Shown here: positions 52,336-60,585 of the stretch, in pieces
How the letters are laid out: every line of letters starts with the position of its first letter
Numbering within the stretch: position 1 is the first letter of the stretch
Assembly: GCA_900470965.1 (NCBI GenBank)
Contig: UCCS01000018.1
Coordinates: 100,731 to 164,220, forward strand
Source of the DNA: Hyphomicrobiales bacterium
GTDB taxonomy: Bacteria; Pseudomonadota; Alphaproteobacteria; Rhizobiales; Rhizobiaceae
DNA: 63,490 nt
Direction: 5' to 3'
The notes under the pieces: generated by a model
Told to the model about the DNA's origin: nothing
Databases searched by the model: none
Seen by the model: the letters and a program-made list of their open reading frames with translations, nothing else
Made by a program: the position numbers and the translations under genes

Positions 52336-53484
52336 ATGGCTACAGGGGCTGAATCCGACGATGATCCTCCTCCAGAACAGGAACGGCCGGCGCATATGGA
52401 GCGGCGGCGCTGGCCGCGTGAACCGGCCATGCGCAAGGAACGCCCGCCCCATGCCTCCCCTGCCCTCGTGCCGCTGCGGTTCTCGACGCAGGACCTGCCA
52501 CCGGCAGAACAATTCCCGGCCTGGCGGGCACATATGGCGCCGCTCGTGGATGTTCATCTGCCGCAGGGAAAATCACCGGAAGACGGGTTCCTCGCGGAGC
52601 AGATCGGCTGGCATCTCGGCGATATCCTCATCGTCCAGCAGCGCGCGCAGGCCCACAGATATATCCGCGATCAGGCCGTGCTTCGATCAAGCCCCATCGA
52701 CCATTGGAACGTCGGCCTGCTGCGCAGCGGCCAGGCCTGGACCGAGGTCAACCGTCGTGTCACCGAGACCGGCGCCGGCGAGATATTTTTCATGTCTCTC
52801 GGCAGCCCCTATCGCGGACGGATGACCGACACCGAAGCTTTGCTCGTGTTCCTGCCCTATGAGCTGCTGGCTCGCGATGCGAGCCTTCTCCAGAGCGCCG
52901 GCAACACGGTTCTCTCGGGCAGCCTCGCCGAGTTGCTCACGGGCTATCTCACGGGCCTCGAAACGAACCTCGGCAATCTGACGACAGAGGAAGTGCCCCG
53001 GATCATCCAAACCATCGGCGATATGGTCGTTGCGGGCGCGGCATCGTCGACAAGGACGGATACCGGTCAAAACCAGACCAACCTGGGACTGATGGAGCGG
53101 GCGCACCGCTACATTCACGTCAATCTCCATTCGGAAAACTTGACACCGGACATGATGTGCCGCGCGTTGGGGATTTCTCGTACGCGGCTTTACCAGCTGT
53201 TCGAGGCGAACGGAGGCGTGCTCAATTATATTCGCCGGCGGCGATTGCTGCAGGCCTATGCGGATCTCAGCATTCCGGCCGACCACAGGCCGATTTCAGA
53301 AATCGCAGAAGCCGCAGGTTTCGAGGTCGCCGCCAATTTTACGCGCGCCTTCATCCATGAATTCGGGCTGAGCCCGCGTGAAATCCGAAGGGCGGTGGCA
53401 ACCCAACAGCGGCCGGCGCCGGCCGTCCGCTCCACGCGGAGTTACGGAAAAACGATCGGCGATTGGCTGGCGCTGACGGGTTGA
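52336..53484 (+). CDS. AraC-family transcriptional regulator, CuxR-like by position
   Basis: A 382-residue regulator. The N-terminal ligand domain (about 45-220) has the AraC_binding_2 pattern (FSTQDLPPAEQFPAWRAHMAP; GDILIVQQRAQAHRYIRDQ). The C-terminal double HTH (about 255-350) includes PDMMCRALGISRTRLYQLFEANGGVLNYIRRRRLLQAY and ISEIAEAAGFEVAANFTRAFIHEFGLSPREIR. The ATG at 52336 follows GGAGGAATTGG. In S. meliloti, CuxR, a c-di-GMP-binding AraC protein, activates the uxs1-uxe polysaccharide genes from a comparable place. Whether this protein binds c-di-GMP cannot be read here, although basic residues cluster around HRYIRDQAVLR. Confidence 0.85.
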   Translation: MATGAESDDDPPPEQERPAHMERRRWPREPAMRKERPPHASPALVPLRFSTQDLPPAEQFPAWRAHMAPLVDVHLPQGKSPEDGFLAEQIGWHLGDILIVQQRAQAHRYIRDQAVLRSSPIDHWNVGLLRSGQAWTEVNRRVTETGAGEIFFMSLGSPYRGRMTDTEALLVFLPYELLARDASLLQSAGNTVLSGSLAELLTGYLTGLETNLGNLTTEEVPRIIQTIGDMVVAGAASSTRTDTGQNQTNLGLMERAHRYIHVNLHSENLTPDMMCRALGISRTRLYQLFEANGGVLNYIRRRRLLQAYADLSIPADHRPISEIAEAAGFEVAANFTRAFIHEFGLSPREIRRAVATQQRPAPAVRSTRSYGKTIGDWLALTG

Positions 53485-53584
53485 TCCGGCATGCCGCTTG
53501 CTTAGGGCCGTTTCTCAGCTGAGCGGGAGATCAACGCAACTCGTTCGGGGAAGCGCGGCATGATTGCCAAACGCCATTGATGAT

Positions 53585-54052
53585 TTAGGAGGGCGTTATC
53601 TCAACCCACTGCGAGAATGTCGCCGCCTGACCGAAATCCTGTCCTTCTGCGTTCCGCAGCTGCCAGACTATTCCGTCTTCCATCCAGAACCGGCTCCCCG
53701 ACTTCGTCACCCGCAAGCCACGATAACCCGCCATAAACCCGTTTCGCGCCACTGCATCGAGCAACGCCTGACGCTCTGACCGCTCGCTTGGGCCAGCGGA
53801 CAACCGGGATTGCAGCTTTACGAACTCGCTCCAGCTGTACCCGAACCGCCTCTGTGCTGCACCATTGGCATAGACAAAGACGGGATCGGGCGCGGAATTG
53901 TGGGCAAGGACCACAAACGGGGCATCGCCGTAGAGCCACTCGGGTCCCCGATCCCTCGGGAGAAGATCTCGGCCGACAAGGCGCCGGAAGCTCCCAGTGA
54001 GAAGTTCAAAGAATTCGGGATCGTTCGGGTTCAATTCGCCGTTCAACTGCAT
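53585..54052 (-). CDS. MEKHLA-domain protein (PAS-like)
   Basis: A 155-residue single-domain protein with the MEKHLA features FFELLTGSFRRLVGRDLLP, WLYGDAPFVVLAHNSAPDPVFVYANGAAQRRFGYSW, SERQALLDAVARNGFMAGYRGLR and FWMEDGIVWQL. The MEKHLA domain resembles PAS folds and is thought to bind small ligands; in bacteria it is found alone. The ATG at 54052 follows AAGGAAACGAG. Whether it is co-transcribed with the GNAT gene upstream is unclear because a strong hairpin separates them. Function unknown. Confidence 0.9.
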   Translation of the reverse strand: MQLNGELNPNDPEFFELLTGSFRRLVGRDLLPRDRGPEWLYGDAPFVVLAHNSAPDPVFVYANGAAQRRFGYSWSEFVKLQSRLSAGPSERSERQALLDAVARNGFMAGYRGLRVTKSGSRFWMEDGIVWQLRNAEGQDFGQAATFSQWVEITPS

Positions 54053-54114
54053 CTCGTTTCCTTCTCCGGTGCGGCCGCTTCACGAGCCTGTTCCGATCTA
54101 GTCACGGCATATGG

Positions 54115-54140
54115 CATCGGTGCGGCAATCCGCACCGATG
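54115..54140 (-). terminator. Perfect stem-loop between the GNAT and MEKHLA genes
   Basis: CATCGGTGCGG / CCGCACCGATG is an 11-bp perfect stem with loop CAAT, 8 bases past the GNAT stop. There is no T-run. It probably ends or stabilises the GNAT message. Confidence 0.55.
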
Positions 54141-54148
54141 GGAAGAGC

Positions 54149-54949
54149 TTAGTTCGGCAGGAGATAGTTTTTGCGGATATAGGATGGCTTGAAGCCTGCC
54201 TTCTTCAGGTTGGCGAAGGAGATGTTCGGCTGATCTTCCTGAGGTTCGGCCGTCTCCACGGCAAAGAGAGAAACGCCCTGCGCGAGACCCTCGTTCAATC
54301 GAGCGTTGATCAACGCCTTTTGCGCGCCGCGGTTCCGGTACTCACCAAGTGTCGTTCCGCCTCCCAGCCATGCGCATCCGTCCTCCACGAACATCGCCCC
54401 GGTTCCGATCGCCGTTCCCTCCAATTCCGCAATGAAGCAGGCCCAGCCTTTCTTGCCGACCAGGCATGACCACAATGTCTCAAGCTCCGTCGGAAAACCA
54501 AAGCCTGTGCACATCAGCCTGCCGAAAATCGGCGCGTCATCGATACCGGCCAAGCGCGTGTGCACAGGTCCTTCGATTGCAAGCGGAGCGGATGGGGCAG
54601 GCCGCGTGAGTTTCATCCAGGCACCGTTCTCGACCAGTCCGTGATCCAGTATCCAGCCACGCAGCGCATTGGCGGCAAAGGTTTCGCGGATCTGGACATG
54701 CCGCCTGCCTGTTTTGGTCTTCATCCATTCGAATGCGAGATTGAGTTCGTCCCTGTCATTTAAAGCAAAAATGCGGTTGAGCCCAACGGCAGGAGCCGTG
54801 GGCAGCGAAATGGCGCAGCCGGTACCCACCGGCATGCAGGCAAACTCGACGCTGTCTTTAAAGGGCTGGGGTGTGATCCTGGCCAGATCAATGAAAGCCT
54901 TGGCCTCAATCATCTCTTCCCAGGAAATTCTATCGCTTGAAATACTCAA
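54149..54949 (-). CDS. GNAT-family N-acetyltransferase
   Basis: A 266-residue protein. The C-terminal GNAT domain has CFIAELEGTAIGTGAMFVEDGCAWLGGGTTLGEYRNRGAQKALI, where YRNRGAQ is the acetyl-CoA pyrophosphate loop (motif A), then FANLKKAGFKPSY near the end. The N-terminal half (about 1-120) is a second, degenerate GNAT-like half with KTGRRHVQIRE. The frame starts with TTG at 54949 preceded by AGAGGAAAT; an internal ATG is possible but would remove little. Acceptor substrate unknown. Confidence 0.85.
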   Translation of the reverse strand: MSISSDRISWEEMIEAKAFIDLARITPQPFKDSVEFACMPVGTGCAISLPTAPAVGLNRIFALNDRDELNLAFEWMKTKTGRRHVQIRETFAANALRGWILDHGLVENGAWMKLTRPAPSAPLAIEGPVHTRLAGIDDAPIFGRLMCTGFGFPTELETLWSCLVGKKGWACFIAELEGTAIGTGAMFVEDGCAWLGGGTTLGEYRNRGAQKALINARLNEGLAQGVSLFAVETAEPQEDQPNISFANLKKAGFKPSYIRKNYLLPN

Positions 54950-55177
54950 TTTATTTCCTCTTTAAATCACGGGCCACTGAGATCGGCTGCGCAAGCTCCG
55001 GCGGATTTCCTCGTCCCTTTCGGGAGTGGTCTCGCGGGCGTCGAGATAACCTGCATCGCATTCACGAATAAAGTGTAGGTCGGTTAAAAAAGAGGTTAAA
55101 AGCAGCCATCGAGAACGTAGACAGGCTGTTCCACTGCGCCGCAACCGTTGCGGCAATCGTCGTGCGTTTATCGTACG
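54950..55177. other. Intergenic region
   Basis: Between the GNAT start and the stop of the ArsR-type gene, both on the minus strand. It should contain the GNAT promoter; an AT-rich patch (about 55070-55100, AATAAAGTGTAGG and TTAAAAAAGAGG) is present but no clear promoter pair or gene is seen. Confidence 0.3.
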
Positions 55178-56101
55178 TCAGAAATAGATCGACATGACCA
55201 GATCCTGGTCGAAATCACCAAACCCCTTGCCGAAGAGGTTCATCCCACCTGGATTGTCTGCCTTTTCGTCGATGCCGATGCGAAAGCGGATTGAGTGGTG
55301 ATCGGGTATGCGCAGAGAGGCGATGGTCTGGGTCGAAACCATGGCGCCATCGATCCAGGTTCCGGTCTCGTCGATCGTCCACGTCTTGAGCTTGCCGTAT
55401 TGCGAGCCGGACAGCTTCCACCAGGAGGGCGAATACATGCCGCGGCGGTCGCCGAAATCGCCGGGTGAGGTCCAGTGCCCGGCCTTGATGCCGTTGACCC
55501 AGATCGAAATGTCGGAGGGCCAGTTGGCATTCGTGGCCGGCGTCTCGGAGCTCAGTTCGGCCGAGAATTCCACCTTGCGGATCTTCTTGCCGGAGACCTT
55601 GGCGTTGTTGGGAAACTTGTATTCGACGTAACCCCGGGTAAACCAGAGCAATGCCGCCTGCATGCGCTGCGGATCGAGGAAAACCTCCTGCACGTCGAGC
55701 ATGCCGATGACGTTATTGACCGAACAGAGGCCGCAGGGGGCGCCCACGTCGAATTCGGTGAAGAGGCCGATCGGCATGCTGACGGTGACCACATCCTCGC
55801 TCGCCTTGGTGCCGTTGGTATCGAAGCGGATCAGGATTTCATCGTAGATGCTGGAGCAGACCTTCTGATTTCCCTTCGTCGCCTTCATCGTCTGGGTCTG
55901 GATGAGGCCGGCCTGCTCGAGCGACTTCAGATTGGTTGCCGTCGTCGATTGCGGCAAGCGCATCTGCGCCGCAATGTCGTTGACATTCAGCGGCCCCTTC
56001 TGGCGCAGCAGGTTGAGGATTTCGATACGCGTCGGAGAGCCGAGAGCCTGGACGACGTCAACGTCCCTCATCGGATCGACGGTTAGAAGTTTCGTCTCCA
56101 T
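55178..56101 (-). CDS. ArsR-type one-component regulator with a large C-terminal sensor domain
   Basis: A 307-residue protein. Residues about 10-80 form an ArsR winged helix (ALGSPTRIEILNLLRQKGPLNVNDIAAQMRLPQSTTATNLKSLEQAGL). The remaining 220 residues are beta-rich: ELSSETPATNANWPSDISIWVNG, WTSPGDFGDRRGMYSPSWW, HSIRFRIGIDE. They probably form a ligand-binding sandwich. A CGLC pair lies at the junction (GAPCGLCSVN). It is the last gene after the arabinofuranosidase/importer operon, 165 bp beyond, on the same strand. A carbohydrate-sensing repressor of that operon is the likely role. ATG 56101 has only a weak ribosome site. Confidence 0.85.
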   Translation of the reverse strand: METKLLTVDPMRDVDVVQALGSPTRIEILNLLRQKGPLNVNDIAAQMRLPQSTTATNLKSLEQAGLIQTQTMKATKGNQKVCSSIYDEILIRFDTNGTKASEDVVTVSMPIGLFTEFDVGAPCGLCSVNNVIGMLDVQEVFLDPQRMQAALLWFTRGYVEYKFPNNAKVSGKKIRKVEFSAELSSETPATNANWPSDISIWVNGIKAGHWTSPGDFGDRRGMYSPSWWKLSGSQYGKLKTWTIDETGTWIDGAMVSTQTIASLRIPDHHSIRFRIGIDEKADNPGGMNLFGKGFGDFDQDLVMSIYF

Positions 56102-56109
56102 ACTTTAAT

Positions 56110-56123
56110 ACTGGTTCTCCAGT
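56110..56123. promoter_or_regulatory. Inverted repeat at the ArsR-type gene start (candidate operator)
   Basis: ACTGG-TTCT-CCAGT is a perfect 5-bp inverted repeat 9 bp upstream of the start codon. The adjoining ACTTTAATACTGG partly resembles ATACTAAAACTG on the minus strand at about 62190 before the arabinofuranosidase gene. Autoregulation is inferred. Confidence 0.35.
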
Positions 56124-56187
56124 CTTTCTTGCTGGTTTCAGCTGATATCACGGCGTCATGTCCGATGTCGCCGCTCTTTTTCGTGAC

Positions 56188-56224
56188 GCCGGTCCGCGCC
56201 TCGGGAGAGCTCTCGCGGACCGGC
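56188..56224 (-). terminator. Stem-loop after the importer operon
   Basis: GCCGGTCCGCG / CGCGGACCGGC pair over 11 bp with a 15-nt loop, about 45 bases past the last permease stop. No T-run follows. It probably limits read-through from the importer genes into the regulator gene. Confidence 0.5.
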
Positions 56225-56266
56225 TGGGCCTTCTCACCTCGGCCCGGAAGCAAATCTCTCATGCAC

Positions 56267-57091
56267 CTATCCCTTGATGCCCGATGACAGCATCAGGGCC
56301 TGCGTTACGCGTTTCTGGAACAGGAGGTAGGCGACGGCGACCGGCATGGCGGCAAGGATCGCCACCGCCATATCGCGCGCATATTTGACGCCGAAGGCAT
56401 CTCTCGTCTGGGTAATGCCAACCGTGATCGTCATCATGTCGTCGGAGTTGGTCACGAGGAACGGCCACAGGAAAGCGTTCCACGCCATGATGTAGGTGAT
56501 GATGGCAAGTGCCGTGGTAATCCCCCAGTTCAGCGGCAGATAGAGCTTGAACAGGATCTGGAATTCGCCGCAGCCATCGAGTTTGGCCGCCTCGCGCAGT
56601 TCCTTCGGCACGGAATCGAAGAACTGTTTGTAGACGATGACGACCACGGGAACGATCAGCTGCGGCAGGATGATGCCGCCCCAGGTATTGATCAGGTTCA
56701 GCTTGTGCATCAGCACGAACTGCGAAATGACGAGCGCCTGCGAGGGCACCATGAAACTTGCCAGGATGATGCCGTAGAGAAGCTTGCGGCCGGGAAAGAC
56801 GATCTGCGACAGCGCATAGGCGCACATGACGCTGATGAAGATGACGACGACGGTCACGCTCACCGAGGTGACGATGGAGTTCAAATACCATGTCGAAAGC
56901 TTCGTCTCGAAGAGTGCGTAGTAATAGGCCGAGAAATTGAAGACGTCAGGGAAAAGGGTTGTCTTGTTGACCACATCCTGTTCCGGCTTGATGGATGTCA
57001 CGATCGCCCAATAGATCGGGAAAGCCCAGGTGCAGGCGATCACCAGCGTGAGGATCAGAAGCAGCGCGTTGCCGATTGTCTTGCCGGGCAT
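56267..57091 (-). CDS. Sugar ABC permease, MalG/CUT1 family
   Basis: A 274-residue membrane protein with about six helices. The CUT1 EAA loop reads PKELREAAKLDGCGEFQILFKLYLPL. FMVPSQALVISQFVLMHKLNLINTWGGIILPQ is typical of MalG relatives. The ATG at 57091 lies one base past the MalF-type stop with GGGAG upstream. Forms the channel with the next gene upstream. Confidence 0.93.
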   Translation of the reverse strand: MPGKTIGNALLLILTLVIACTWAFPIYWAIVTSIKPEQDVVNKTTLFPDVFNFSAYYYALFETKLSTWYLNSIVTSVSVTVVVIFISVMCAYALSQIVFPGRKLLYGIILASFMVPSQALVISQFVLMHKLNLINTWGGIILPQLIVPVVVIVYKQFFDSVPKELREAAKLDGCGEFQILFKLYLPLNWGITTALAIITYIMAWNAFLWPFLVTNSDDMMTITVGITQTRDAFGVKYARDMAVAILAAMPVAVAYLLFQKRVTQALMLSSGIKG

Positions 57092-57092
57092 C

Positions 57093-57971
57093 TCAGCGCT
57101 CCCGCACACGCAGGAGCTGATATTGCAGCACCGAGACGACGACGATGATGATGAACAGGATCACCGCGACAGCAGAGCCGAGACCGCCATGGTTCGATCG
57201 GAAGGCCTCGCGATAGACGAGCTGCAAGAGCACATAGGTGGAATTGAACGGCCCGCCCTCGGTCAAGAGATAGACCTGGTCAAAGATCTTGAGCTGCAGG
57301 ATGAGCTGCAATGTCAACACCAGCGCGGTCACCGGCCAGATCAACGGCCAAGTGATGCGCTTGAAGCATTGCCAGCGCGTCGCGCCATCGAGCATCGCCG
57401 CCTCATAATAGTCGTGGGGAATGTTGCGCAGGCCGGCAATGAAAAGCAGCAGGTTGAAGCCGTTGGTCCACCACACTGTCACGAGCGCCACCATCGGCAT
57501 CGCCCAGATCGGATCACGGAACACACTGACCCGCCCGCCTGTGAAGGCCTCGATGAGGAATTGCGCGATCCCGAATTGCTGGTCGAGGACCCATTTCCAG
57601 ATCTGGGTGACAACGGAAACCGGAAGAATATAAGGGATGAAGAAGAGCACCAGCACCAAGCTCTGCACCCAGCCTTTCAGGCGCACGACCATCAGCGCCA
57701 GCCCGAGGCCGATCAACGTGTTCGGGATGACCGTCAGCACGACGAAATAGCCGGTGTTCCAGACCGAAGTATAGAAGAGCTTCTGGTGGAAGAGCCTCAC
57801 ATAATTGGCGAAGCCCACCCATTGCCCCTCGCCGACGAGCGGGGCGTCGGTAAAGCTCAAGGCGAACATCTTGTAGACCGGATAGGCAAAGACGATCGCA
57901 TAGGCGATCAGGAACGGCGCGATCATGACGATCGCCGTCAGCGTCTTGCGTCGCTTTTCAGTATTGACCAC
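57093..57971 (-). CDS. Sugar ABC permease, MalF/CUT1 family
   Basis: A 292-residue membrane protein beginning with a short basic tail and a helix (LTAIVMIAPFLIAYAIVFAYPVYKMF). It has six helices and the EAA loop PHDYYEAAMLDGATRWQCFKRITWPL. The GTG start at 57971 has GGAGA upstream. It lies 55 bp after the binding-protein stop, with a hairpin between them. Confidence 0.93.
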   Translation of the reverse strand: MVNTEKRRKTLTAIVMIAPFLIAYAIVFAYPVYKMFALSFTDAPLVGEGQWVGFANYVRLFHQKLFYTSVWNTGYFVVLTVIPNTLIGLGLALMVVRLKGWVQSLVLVLFFIPYILPVSVVTQIWKWVLDQQFGIAQFLIEAFTGGRVSVFRDPIWAMPMVALVTVWWTNGFNLLLFIAGLRNIPHDYYEAAMLDGATRWQCFKRITWPLIWPVTALVLTLQLILQLKIFDQVYLLTEGGPFNSTYVLLQLVYREAFRSNHGGLGSAVAVILFIIIVVVSVLQYQLLRVRER

Positions 57972-57996
57972 AGATCATCTCCCTGGACGAAGGGCT

Positions 57997-58017
57997 GGCC
58001 GGAGACAGGCTCCGGCC
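57997..58017 (-). terminator. Stem-loop between binding-protein and permease genes
   Basis: GGCCGGAG / CTCCGGCC form a perfect 8-bp stem with loop ACAGG, 9 bases past the binding-protein stop. It is placed like those at 14530 and 21531 and is expected to stabilise the binding-protein message. Confidence 0.6.
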
Positions 58018-58026
58018 GGCATCTTC

Positions 58027-59295
58027 TCACTGCTGGCTCTGCAGCTCTTCGCGCATCTGTTCGATCGCATCTTCCGGATCGAGCTGACCGTTGAGTGCGG
58101 GAACCACGAAGTTCTGCGTTGCCTCGTAGATCGGGCCGGCAACGCCTGCGAGCTTGGAGACCGGGTCGAAGACAGCGGTATCGGCAAGCTTCGCATAGGT
58201 GGCGTTCGGCTGCATTTCCTTGAATTCCTTGCTGTCAGTCACCGGCTTGTAGGCGGGGATATGGCCAGCACTTGCCCAGGAGATGCTGTGCTCGTTCATC
58301 CAGGCGATGATCTGCAGCACGGCCTTCAGCTTTTCAGGCGTGATCGGCTTGCTCTCGCTGTTTGGAACGGCGAAGGAATGCGAGTCCGCCCAGGTGGCCT
58401 GCGTGCCCAACAGGTTCGGGATTTCGATAGCCCCCCATTCAAAGCCGAGCTCACCCTTCTTTGCGAGGTCGGCCATCGTCGGCACTTCCCAGACGCCGTT
58501 GACGTGCATCGCAGCCTTGCCTGAGGTGAAGAGCGCGATCGAAGCTTCATAGGAAATCAGCTTCGGCGAATAGCCTGAGGAGACCCAGTTCGCCATGGTC
58601 TTCAGCGCCTTTACGCCGGCATCGCCCGGCAGGATCTGGTCACCGTCGATAAACTTGGCGCCCTGCTGAGAAAGAAGCGTATAGAAGACGCGCCACATGG
58701 AACCGCCTTCATCCGTGTGCAGCGACAGCGGATATTCCACCTTGCCCGTCGCCTTGATCTTGTCGAGCGCAGCATTGAAATTGTCGAGACCGTCGAGACC
58801 CTTCGGCAGACCGTCGTCGCCGAGCAGGCCGGCTTCCTTCAGGATATTCTTGTTATAATAGAGAACGATCGAATGGACGTCGAAGGGAATGCCGTAGACC
58901 TTGTTGTCGAAGGTCGCCTGCTTCCAGGCCGCATCGACATAGTTTTCCTTCTTGATGCCGGCGGAAGCCAGTTCCTCATCCGTGAAGGGACGCAGGATGC
59001 CGGTCGGTACGGCAAGCGGATAACGCGACATATGATAGGTCATGATGTCGGGCTGCTGGCCGACGGCAGCTGACGTTTGCACCTTGGTGTAGAACGGCAC
59101 GCCCCATTCCAGGGTCGTGGCATTGATCTTGATGTCGGGATGGGTGTCGTTGAATTCCTTGATGAGCGCTTTCATGCGCACGCCGTCGCCGCCGCTTAAG
59201 AAATCCCACCAGGTAATGTCGGTCTGGGCGAATGCGGCTGCCGAGGGCAGCAATGCGATGGCCGCCGAAACGGCAAGTTTTAAGAGTTTTCTCAC
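58027..59295 (-). CDS. Periplasmic sugar-binding protein, CUT1 family
   Basis: A 422-residue family-1 binding protein. Signal peptide RKLLKLAVSAAIALLPSAAAFAQ, then ITWWDFLSGGDGVRMKALIKEFNDTHPDIKINA. GIPFDVHSIVLYYNKNILKEAGL and GKAAMHVNGVWEVP are typical of CUT1 proteins. The GTG at 59295 follows GAGGAGGAACAAAC. Given the adjacent GH51 enzyme, arabinofuranosides or arabino-oligosaccharides are the likely ligands. Confidence 0.93.
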   Translation of the reverse strand: MRKLLKLAVSAAIALLPSAAAFAQTDITWWDFLSGGDGVRMKALIKEFNDTHPDIKINATTLEWGVPFYTKVQTSAAVGQQPDIMTYHMSRYPLAVPTGILRPFTDEELASAGIKKENYVDAAWKQATFDNKVYGIPFDVHSIVLYYNKNILKEAGLLGDDGLPKGLDGLDNFNAALDKIKATGKVEYPLSLHTDEGGSMWRVFYTLLSQQGAKFIDGDQILPGDAGVKALKTMANWVSSGYSPKLISYEASIALFTSGKAAMHVNGVWEVPTMADLAKKGELGFEWGAIEIPNLLGTQATWADSHSFAVPNSESKPITPEKLKAVLQIIAWMNEHSISWASAGHIPAYKPVTDSKEFKEMQPNATYAKLADTAVFDPVSKLAGVAGPIYEATQNFVVPALNGQLDPEDAIEQMREELQSQQ

Positions 59296-59437
59296 GTTTG
59301 TTCCTCCTCTAAAGCATGGGTTGGGATCATCCCGCGTCTCGGGCTGACTTTTGCCGCGAGCCTCCTCCAAAGGCGCGCGATCAAGATCTCCTGCATTCCT
59401 TTCCGGTCTCCGGATCTCAAGCTCCGGACCCGTTCAA

Positions 59438-60523
59438 TCAGCTGAGCCTTCTGCCTTCGGCATCGAAAGCCAGCATCTCAGGCACTCTCAGAGAGAGGCT
59501 GATCTTCTCCTTCGGCTGAGGCCTGCTTTCGCGGCACTCGACCGTCATCTCCGCATCGGTTGCGGTCAGCACGTGAAGATATCCAGTGCCACCAAGCTCT
59601 TCGGTGAACTCCGCAGTGACGGGCAGCGTCAGGCCGGCTTCCCCGTTGTTGAGCCCGATATGCTCGGGTCGGACGCCGATATTGATGGCAGCGCCTTCGG
59701 CGACCGGCGTGCGTGTCGGCAGCTCGAAAGCCTGGCCTGGTGCGTCATCGAGCTCGACGCGGGCAGAGCCCTGTCCGGCGCCGATGACCTTGCCCTTCAG
59801 AAAGTTCATGCCCGGCGATCCGATAAAGCCGGCGACGAACATGTTCTGCGGATCGCGATAGAGCTCCAGGGGCGCGCCGACCTGCTGGACGATGCCCTCC
59901 TTCAAGACGACGATCTTGTCGGCAAGCGTCATCGCCTCGACCTGGTCATGGGTGACGTAGACCATGGTCGCTCCGATCTGCCGGTGCAGGCGGGCGATTT
60001 CCATGCGCATTTTCACGCGCAATTCGGCATCAAGATTGGACAGCGGCTCGTCGAACAGGAAGACACGCGGTTCACGCACGATGGCGCGGCCGATCGCCAC
60101 GCGCTGGCGCTGGCCACCGGAAAGCTGACTCGGCTTGTGCTGGAGATAGTCGCCAAGGCGAAGGATATCGGCGGCCGCCTTCACCTTCTCTTGAATCTCC
60201 GCCTTCGGACGCTTGGCGATCGACAGGCTAAACGCCATGTTTTCGAAGACGGAAAGATGCGGATAGAGCGCGTAGGACTGGAAGACCATGGCAACGCCGC
60301 GCTTCGATGCTTCCCTGTGCGTGACGTCTTCATTCTCGATGCTGATCTGCCCGCCGCTCGTTTCCTCGAGCCCCGCAATCATCCTCAACAGCGTCGATTT
60401 CCCGCAGCCGGATGGGCCGACGAAAACGGCAAACTCACCCTGCTCGATCTCGATATCGACGCCGTGGATGACCGCGAAGGCCCCGAACGACTTCCTGACG
60501 TCAGTCAGTTTTATCCCAGACAT
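59438..60523 (-). CDS. Sugar ABC importer ATPase, MalK/UgpC type
   Basis: A 361-residue protein: Walker A GPSGCGKSTLL, Q-loop FQSYALYPHLSV, signature LSGGQRQRV, Walker B RVFLFDEPLSNLD, switch His in YVTHDQ. The C-terminal regulatory TOBE-type domain (about 240-361) contains IGVRPEHIGL. Start at 60523 after GGGAGGATAT. It powers the CUT1 importer; unlike many CUT1 operons, the ATPase is encoded here rather than shared. Confidence 0.95.
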   Translation of the reverse strand: MSGIKLTDVRKSFGAFAVIHGVDIEIEQGEFAVFVGPSGCGKSTLLRMIAGLEETSGGQISIENEDVTHREASKRGVAMVFQSYALYPHLSVFENMAFSLSIAKRPKAEIQEKVKAAADILRLGDYLQHKPSQLSGGQRQRVAIGRAIVREPRVFLFDEPLSNLDAELRVKMRMEIARLHRQIGATMVYVTHDQVEAMTLADKIVVLKEGIVQQVGAPLELYRDPQNMFVAGFIGSPGMNFLKGKVIGAGQGSARVELDDAPGQAFELPTRTPVAEGAAINIGVRPEHIGLNNGEAGLTLPVTAEFTEELGGTGYLHVLTATDAEMTVECRESRPQPKEKISLSLRVPEMLAFDAEGRRLS

Positions 60524-60548
60524 ATATCCTCCCGATGGACACTCCAGA

Positions 60549-60573
60549 CGGGGCAGCCTCCTCCGCTGCCCCG
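60549..60573 (-). terminator. Stem-loop after the arabinofuranosidase gene
   Basis: CGGGGCAG / CTGCCCCG, 8 bp, loop of 9, 13 bases past the stop codon and 26 bases before the ATPase start. Probably sets the ratio of enzyme to transporter message. Confidence 0.5.
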
Positions 60574-60585
60574 ATGGCGATCAAC

